DNA of 64,000 bases, from contig CAWIBS010000027.1 in NCBI GenBank assembly GCA_963834365.1, positions 62,001-126,000 of the forward strand. The letters are read 5' to 3'. The notes beneath the pieces are model-generated. The model was not told the origin of the DNA, searched no databases, and saw nothing but the letters and a program-made list of their open reading frames with translations. A program made the translations under genes and the position numbers. Origin of the DNA: CAWJAP01 sp963834365 (GTDB taxonomy: Bacteria; Acidobacteriota; Vicinamibacteria; Vicinamibacterales; Vicinamibacteraceae). Below are positions 58,905 through 64,000 of the stretch, in pieces; the stretch's first letter is position 1, and the number at the start of each line of letters is the position of its first letter.

Positions 58905-59860
58905 CTAAGGCAGCCGAGTGGCGAGCGCGTTGGTGCCCGCCGCCCAGGTGGCGCCACCAGGGCTCGTGTACATCGCGCGCTCGACGACGATCTGCGCCGG
59001 CGTCGCGCCCAGGCTCTCGATGACGGCCCCGAACCGCCTCCCGGCGGCCGTCGGGAACTCGGCCGACACGCTCGACGTTGGTCCGGCTGCGCGGCAGCAG
59101 CGCGAAGGTCTTCTCCGCACTCGTCCCGTCCTCGAAGAACAGCGTCACCCGCGCGCTGCCGCCGAACGCCGACGTGTTGGCAATCAGGATGTAAGTCTCC
59201 GCGCTCTGCGGCGCCGCCGACCTCGCCTTCGGCCAGCGCCCACGCGTGCCCGTCACCGTCGCCCCCGGCGAGTTGTGCGCCTCGGTCCAGAAGTTGCGGC
59301 CAGCGCCGGGCCCGGCCACCACATCGCCCGCTCGACGATGATCGGCACGCCGTTGGTGGACGTGATCGTGCGTCGACACCGCGACGTTGTCGAGCGGCTT
59401 GACGCCCGACCCCGCCGGAATCTGCTCGTCGTCGACCCAGATCGTGCAGCGGCCTTCGCCGGCACGCGTGTAGGTCTTCCTGTGCGTCGCGCCCGTCGAG
59501 AGCAGGTAGTCCACGCGTCGACCTGCGCTGCCTGCGTGCCGGGGTTCGCGAGCAGGATGAACAGATCGAAGAACGGGCCGGTCGCGCCTTCGGCGAGGAA
59601 CCAGCTCGTCGCCGGCGCGGTCACGCCGGCCGACCCGTGGCCCGCCGCGAAGAGCTGGCCCGGCGCGATTCGATGTACATCGCCCGCTCGACGATGATCG
59701 GCAGCGTGCGGTGAAGACTGCGGAGACGTCGGTCGACGCGAGATTTGACACCCGGATCGAACCGCACCGGATGGAACATACCCGCGTAGACAATGGACTT
59801 CCGCGTCGGGTCGAGGGGATCGGGAGTGATGGCCGCGGCGCCTTCCGAACGAATCTCTTA
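58905..59860 (-). pseudogene. C-terminal remnant of a secreted protein with tandem IVVERAMY modules (frameshifted)
   Basis: Three modules of about 115 residues repeat the block IIVERAMY or IVVERAMW/Y at about 59690, 59335 and 58980, each followed by a Gly/Ser-rich linker and then FLAEGATGPFFDLFILLANPG or ETYILIANTSAFGGSARVTLFFEDG. The latter resemble immunoglobulin-like/CARDB strands. An upstream part reads DPTRKSIVYAGMFHPVRFDP. Many frame changes scatter it and no N-terminus with a signal peptide can be found. Such modules end large extracellular proteins in Acidobacteriota. The stop is 12 bp from the IS630 right end. Confidence 0.55.
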
Positions 59861-60555
59861 CGAGTTTGGCGCGTCGAACATCACCGGTGCAGAAGTCGAC
59901 GCCCGCGGTTTTGGCGAGCGACTTGCACAGCGTCCCCAGCCTGATCCGCGGATTGTCGTTCCGTGCCAGCACCCACGGGGGCACCGATCTGCGGGCGTTC
60001 CAGCCCCCCCCGCCGAGGTCGGTAAGCGGCAGTGCCGCCGCGGGAACGGCCAGCAGCTCACGGACGCCAACGTTGCCGATCCGCAGCTTGAAGTTGCGAG
60101 GGACGTCGGGATCGCCACCTGCCGTCTAGGTTCTCGCTGCAACGCAGTTCGGCGCCACTCGCCGTCGATCGTAGGGTTCAGGAGCATGAACAGGTGGCCG
60201 TCACGGGGCCATTCGGAATCGCCACTTCAGTCCGCGATCAGATTGGATCGAGCCGAGAACTCCCCATACGCTATCGTGCCGTTCTTCCGCCATAAATGAA
60301 GACTCCAGTTCGAGGAGATCTCTCGTCAATCGTGACGCTCGACCACAGTCGCCGGCGCATCGGTCACCCCGACCACAGAATGCGGGGAAGAGTTCTTCGA
60401 CGAGCGCATCGAAAACGTGGAGGTGAAGTCTGGCTATTTGTGTCTTTTTTGGAGTGGGATTATATTCGAGAGCGAGAAACACGGAACCCGAGGAGACCGA
60501 ACAGCCGCGCACGCTCGGCAGTTCGTACTTCCTCCTTCGGAACTCGTACTCTCGT
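59861..60555. other. Unassigned stretch, including possible N-terminal remains of the modular protein
   Basis: Minus-strand translation gives fragments such as VLARNDNPRIRLGTLCKSLAKTAGVD near 59.9-60.0 kb that may belong to the same broken gene, but no consistent frame or signal peptide is visible. From about 60.2 kb the base composition falls (a T-rich run near 60.43 kb, TCTTTTTTGG). No gene, RNA or clear promoter is supported here. Confidence 0.35.
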
Positions 60556-61299
60556 TCAACCAATCCAGCCACCATCGATGATGTGGACCTGTCCCGTCGT
60601 GAACGAGGACTCGTCGGAAGCCAGGTAGACCGCCAGCGCCGCAACTTCCTCCGGTCGGCCGAGGCGTCCCATCGGCTGGCGGGCCTTGAACGCCTCGCGC
60701 ACCTCGATCGGGTCGCCCAGCGCCCGGATGCGGGTGTCGAGCGACGGCGTGTCCACCGTGCCCGGGCAGATGGCGTTCGCGCGGATGCCCTTGCCGACGA
60801 AGTCGGCGGCGAGGCTCTTGGTCAGCCCGATGATCGCGGCCTTGGTGGCGCCGTAGACGAAGCGCAGCGGAATCCCCTTCACGCTCGACGCGACCGATGA
60901 CACGTTGACGATGCTGCCCGTGCCGGCGTCGAGCATGCGCGGGAGACAGGCACGGCAGGTGCGATAGATCGACTTCACGTTGAGGTCGAACGAGAGCTCC
61001 CAGTCCGCATCGGTGCACTCGAGGATCGTGCCGTGGTGCACGAATCCGGCGCAGTTGACCAGCGCGTCCAGGGTGCCGGCCTCGGCCGTCACCCGCTCGA
61101 CCTCGTCGTCGCGCCGGACGTCCAGACGCCGTCCCGTGATGCCCGGCCGCTCGTCGACCAGGGTCGCCAGCGCGCGCTCGTCGATGTCGGTCGCCCACAC
61201 CTGCGCGCCCTCGTCGGCCATCGCAATGGCCGTCGCCCGTCCGATGCCGTTCGCGGCTGCCGTGACCAGCGCCACCTTTCCTGCGAGTCGCCCTGCCAT
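60556..61299 (-). CDS. SDR dehydrogenase closely resembling BDH2/DHRS6
   Basis: About 247 residues from ATG 61299, which has GGAGG at ideal distance. Cofactor motif VTAAANGIGRATAIAMADEGAQVWATDID (Asp after the second strand suggests NAD). FVHHGTILECTDADWELS, SSVASSVKGIPLRFVYGATKAAIIGLTKSLAADF, CPGTVDTPSLDTRI and YLASDESSFTTGQVHIIDGGW follow mammalian BDH2 (cytosolic 3-hydroxybutyrate or 4-oxo-L-proline reductase) almost motif for motif. Bacterial relatives include 2-keto-3-deoxy-fuconate dehydrogenases. The catalytic Ser/Tyr/Lys are present. The substrate is therefore a 3-hydroxy acid, 4-oxoproline or a deoxy-keto sugar acid. Confidence 0.9.
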   Translation of the reverse strand: MAGRLAGKVALVTAAANGIGRATAIAMADEGAQVWATDIDERALATLVDERPGITGRRLDVRRDDEVERVTAEAGTLDALVNCAGFVHHGTILECTDADWELSFDLNVKSIYRTCRACLPRMLDAGTGSIVNVSSVASSVKGIPLRFVYGATKAAIIGLTKSLAADFVGKGIRANAICPGTVDTPSLDTRIRALGDPIEVREAFKARQPMGRLGRPEEVAALAVYLASDESSFTTGQVHIIDGGWIG

Positions 61300-61578
61300 C
61301 GATCCTCCGCTCGTCAATCGTCCCGACCGCCCCAGCCACGGGTGCGGACCGGGCGCTATCGTATCGCGTCGAAGACTGCCCGTTCGTTCGACCCCCGGCG
61401 AGCGTTATTACTAACGAGGCTTTGCCTGAGACCGTCGGGCATGTCCATGCACGGCCCTCAGCCATCTGTCTGCTTTGCCCCGCTCTGCGGGACGGGACGT
61501 CTGGAATGGCTCGGCAAAACCTGACTCAGTCGTAGGGTTTCGGGCCATTCGAGAAGTCCAGGTGGAGGAACGAACGTC

Positions 61579-61836
61579 GTGACGCAGTTGCAGGCGGTCG
61601 ATCGCGAATGGCAGGACTCCCAGCGCGAGTGGGAGGATCCATCGAACTGGCGTGGCGGCATGCTCGGGATCTACTACGCACCGAATGACCCGCGGGTCAT
61701 CGTACGGAAGCCGTGGTTGCCCGGCGGCTGGACCTTGAACTTTGCGCGGCCGGCCAGCTGGCTGTGCGTGGGCGGGTTGATGCTGGTGTCCGCCCTGTTC
61801 ACGTTCTGGGCGGCCGGCGGCACTCAGGGCCTCTGA
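61579..61836 (+). CDS. DUF5808-like small membrane protein
   Basis: 85 residues. GTG at 61579 follows GGAGG by 10 bases. WEDPSNWRGGMLGIYYAPNDPRVIVRKPWLPGGWTLNFARPASW fits the DUF5808 pattern (W-x-G-x-x-YxNPxDPRxxVPKR...GWTLNFA), ending in one transmembrane helix (VGGLMLVSALFTFWAAG). Members occur in bacterial membrane proteins of unknown role. Confidence 0.75.
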   Translation: MTQLQAVDREWQDSQREWEDPSNWRGGMLGIYYAPNDPRVIVRKPWLPGGWTLNFARPASWLCVGGLMLVSALFTFWAAGGTQGL

Positions 61837-62375
61837 GCCAGGGATACGAGCTCGGGCTCGCAACGGCCCGCGAGATCGGGCTGCTTCCGGAGATCGAACG
61901 GCGGGCCAGCGCGCTGTTCGACATGCTCCCGCAGACCGCCCGCCTTCCGCCGTACCCGACCTCTTTCCATGACTTCACCGAGGCCCAGCGAGCCGGCCTG
62001 CTCTGGGTCGTCCGCTCGCAAGCCCACGGCCCGGTCGGGTTCGCGCTGTGCGAGTACCTCGGCGACAACCCCCACCTCGAGGAGCTCGACGTGCTGCCGG
62101 AACACGGCCGGCGTGGATTGGGTTCGCGGCTGGTCCGCACCGTCTGCGCCTGGGCCGAGTCTCTGCATCGTCCCCTGACGCTCACCACCTTCCGCGATGT
62201 GCCATGGAATTGCCGGTGGGACGAGCGGCTTGGATTCCGGGTGCTTTCGGACGCTGAGCTCACCGCGCCGCTCAGGGCTCGCATCGATGAGGAAACCGCG
62301 GCCGGACTGCCGCCCGACCTTCGCGTGGCGATGTGCTACGAGCCAGGCGGGACGGCCCACCGGCGACGGGTCTGA
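61833..62375 (+). CDS. GNAT-family N-acetyltransferase
   Basis: About 180 residues. PVGFALCEYLGDNPHLEELDVLPEHGRRGLGSRLVRTV carries the GNAT acetyl-CoA-binding loop (R-R-G-L-G), followed by LTLTTFRDVPWNCRWDERLGFRVL. The start is unclear: the first residues are encoded right after the previous gene's end, where only a CTG (61833) overlaps its stop. A non-ATG start or a small sequence error is possible. The substrate is unknown. Confidence 0.8.
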   Translation: MSQGYELGLATAREIGLLPEIERRASALFDMLPQTARLPPYPTSFHDFTEAQRAGLLWVVRSQAHGPVGFALCEYLGDNPHLEELDVLPEHGRRGLGSRLVRTVCAWAESLHRPLTLTTFRDVPWNCRWDERLGFRVLSDAELTAPLRARIDEETAAGLPPDLRVAMCYEPGGTAHRRRV

Positions 62376-62461
62376 AGCTCTGTCCGACCGCACGACAGGC
62401 CGCTCGGATTCTCAGGCTTGACCGGGTGCTCCGGGGACCGGAGAATCTGGTCGCACTCCAG

Positions 62462-63049
62462 ATGCAGCCGCTGCTGTCGCCCGGCGAGGCGTTCACCCGA
62501 TTCTTCGCGCACTGGTACGACGCTGAGGACGACGACGGCCGCGTGCCACAGTCGACGATCGCGTCGTGGTGCCCGCCCGGCACACCGGCTGCCGACGCCC
62601 AGCCGCTCGCGGCCGAAGACCAGGCCGCCGTCAACGAGCTGCTCGAGGCGCTCATCGATGCGGCGGAAGAGGACTGGCCGGGACTGCTCGGCGTCGAGAG
62701 CCCGGTGTCGCTGGCCTGGCTGGTGGCCTTCGACCGTCACTACACGCCGGAGCGGGTGGCCGAGGTCACCACGCGAGCCGACGCCACGGAGTTCGGCAAC
62801 GAGTACCTCACGCTCGTCGGAGAGCTCGGGGCGGTGCTCGCGCGCGTCCTGCAGACCACGCGTCCGACGCTCGTCTGGGTCTACGAGTGGCCCTACTGGG
62901 ACTCCGGGCTGCTCGATCCGATCAGCGGGCGGCGGGTGAACGTGTTCGCGTGCTCGCTCGCGAAGCTCACCGCGCCCGGGGCCGCCGGGCACTGGGCGCG
63001 CGAAGTCCCGGCCTGGCTGTCCCGGCTCGACACGCCCCCCGGCCCATGA
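62462..63049 (+). CDS. Conserved hypothetical acidic protein
   Basis: About 195 residues from ATG 62462. The acidic N-terminus FTRFFAHWYDAEDDDGRVPQ, two helical parts (AVNELLEALIDAAEEDWPGLL, YLTLVGELGAVLARVLQTTRP) and a Trp-rich strand (LVWVYEWPYWDSGLLDPISG) suggest a small globular fold. No named family or catalytic motif is recognised. The open frame extends 43 codons upstream into the end of the GNAT gene, so an earlier start cannot be excluded. Confidence 0.55.
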   Translation: MQPLLSPGEAFTRFFAHWYDAEDDDGRVPQSTIASWCPPGTPAADAQPLAAEDQAAVNELLEALIDAAEEDWPGLLGVESPVSLAWLVAFDRHYTPERVAEVTTRADATEFGNEYLTLVGELGAVLARVLQTTRPTLVWVYEWPYWDSGLLDPISGRRVNVFACSLAKLTAPGAAGHWAREVPAWLSRLDTPPGP

Positions 63050-63137
63050 GCCTGTGCGGAACCCCGGACCGGTCCGCCACGTCGATCTGAAGAACGAGCC
63101 ATCTTCGGACCACCGGAGCTCGGAGTGTTGACTATGT

Positions 63138-63188
63138 GGGCAGGCCTTTAGGCCTGCCCGGGCCAGCGTTGGCCGGGCTGAAGCCCGG
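63138..63188. repeat. Two adjacent hairpins
   Basis: GGGCAGGCC and GGCCTGCCC flank TTTA (63138-63159), a perfect 9-bp stem. At 63173-63188 CCGGGCTGAAGCCCGG repeats in reverse complement the palindrome found at 6690-6705. They may terminate transcription from the left, though no poly-T follows, or be REP-like elements. Confidence 0.6.
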
Positions 63189-63254
63189 CGCCACCTTGCG
63201 AACCCGTTGTCAACTCAAGTGAACTCTGGGTTGGGTACGCTGCATCCGACTGCG

Positions 63255-63962
63255 ATGTCCATGTTGATTGCCGAGTCGCAACCCACGCGCCAGGTGCTCG
63301 TCGCAGAGATGCGCGATCGGCTCACCCGCGAGAGCTTCCCGCGCGCGATCATCCTCTGCCTCCTGATCGTCTCGGGTAGTGCTGCGTTCCTATCCTCCTT
63401 CATCGCGCTACAGATGGGCCTGGACTCGATGGCGCTCCGCTACGGCCTCGCGACACTCGTCGGCTACGGGGCGTTCATCGCGCTCATCCGCACCTGGATC
63501 GCGATCCGTCGCGGCTGGTCGGCAGACTGTCTGGTGGACCTGATCCCCTGGGAAAACGTGCCTGTCGACCGCGCTCCGGGCTCGGGTGGCAGCGGGGCCA
63601 CGGACGAGGGCGTCAGCGGGGTGGCCGACAGGCTGGCCTCGTCGCTGACGGACTTCGACGACTTCTGGTGGCTCGTCCTCGCGGGAGTCGCGCTGTGTGC
63701 CGGGCTCGTGGCGATCGGCGCCATCGTGTATTCTGCGCCGTTGCTGCTCGCGGAGGTCGCGCTCGATGCGGCGCTCGTGTCCACCGTCTATTCGCGGCTT
63801 CGGCGCGACGAAGCCGGACACTGGGCGACGACGACGATTCGGCAGACGTGGACGTCGGCGCTCACGCTGATCGTGTTCATGGCCGCAGTCGGGTTCGCCC
63901 TCCAGCGGCTGGCACCCGACGCGCATTCCATCGGCGGTGTCGTGCGCCAGCTCACGTCGTGA
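63255..63962 (+). CDS. Multi-spanning membrane protein, unknown
   Basis: About 236 residues from ATG 63255 (a TTG 48 bases earlier is also in frame). Four to five transmembrane helices (AIILCLLIVSGSAAFLSSFIAL, LATLVGYGAFIALI, WWLVLAGVALCAGLVAIGAIVY, WTSALTLIVFMAAVGFAL) surround an acidic-Gly loop (RAPGSGGSGATDEGVSGVAD). It resembles membrane segments linked to RDD or peptidase regulators but no family is certain. The window ends 38 bases after the stop. Confidence 0.55.
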   Translation: MSMLIAESQPTRQVLVAEMRDRLTRESFPRAIILCLLIVSGSAAFLSSFIALQMGLDSMALRYGLATLVGYGAFIALIRTWIAIRRGWSADCLVDLIPWENVPVDRAPGSGGSGATDEGVSGVADRLASSLTDFDDFWWLVLAGVALCAGLVAIGAIVYSAPLLLAEVALDAALVSTVYSRLRRDEAGHWATTTIRQTWTSALTLIVFMAAVGFALQRLAPDAHSIGGVVRQLTS

Positions 63963-64000
63963 TGCCACGGGCGTGACCCGGCTGAAAGCCGAATCGGACG

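Overview
The window is GC-rich DNA from a Gram-negative bacterium. LPS/exopolysaccharide genes, a TamB/Omp85 outer-membrane pair, a B12-dependent ribonucleotide reductase, hslVU, NtrC-type two-component systems and several lipoproteins together suggest Acidobacteriota, probably class Vicinamibacteria. That placement is inferred from gene content and style; no rRNA is present. Many genes carry single-base indels that break otherwise well-conserved reading frames, most densely between about 13.9 and 21.2 kb. I treat these mostly as consensus errors of a long-read or metagenome assembly and give the restored gene spans.

Layout. 0-4.5 kb (minus): a Cache-type membrane sensor, an NtrC-like regulator and its PAS histidine kinase, with a candidate sigma-54 promoter and enhancer sites upstream. 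4.5-6.5 kb: an ABC-F ATPase. 6.8-10.1 kb (plus): ECF sigma factor, zinc-finger anti-sigma factor, a secreted partner and a lipoprotein. 10.2-13.5 kb: an APC permease, a REC-GGDEF diguanylate cyclase and a glycine-rich PEGA protein. 13.9-21.7 kb (plus): hslV, hslU, an FN3-type lipoprotein, transaldolase, and a three-gene acyl-CoA (propionyl-CoA type) carboxylase (carboxyltransferase, biotin carboxylase, biotin carrier). 21.9-29.8 kb: TamB, an Omp85/TamA-like barrel and a small SurA-N-like chaperone, a compact outer-membrane assembly operon.

29.8-41.6 kb is a surface-glycan locus: an internally deleted O-antigen ligase, then a minus-strand chain of methyltransferases, GT4 glycosyltransferases, GT39-like membrane proteins and a CPBP protease, many joined by 4-8 bp start/stop overlaps. 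42-46 kb: a second NtrC/histidine-kinase pair plus a lipoprotein. 46.3-49.4 kb: nrdJ behind a probable NrdR-controlled promoter. 49.6-57.7 kb: an assortment of enzymes (DmpA-type peptidase, DinB, GNAT, SDR, PNPOx-like, VAO-type FAD oxidase) and a translationally coupled alpha/beta-hydrolase and HEAT-like pair. 57.6-58.9 kb: an IS630-family element. 58.9-64 kb: a broken secreted modular protein, a BDH2-like SDR, a DUF5808-like protein, a GNAT and two unknown proteins.

The most unusual feature is not a gene. Nearly every intergenic gap is filled by short degenerate tandem repeats with a strict 7-base (sometimes 8-base) period, in at least eight unrelated sequence families, plus longer dispersed elements (one sharing GTCCGTGGC, one with a 27-bp identical palindromic copy). 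They resemble in form the heptanucleotide STRR repeats of heterocystous cyanobacteria, but occur here in a different lineage and in many families side by side.
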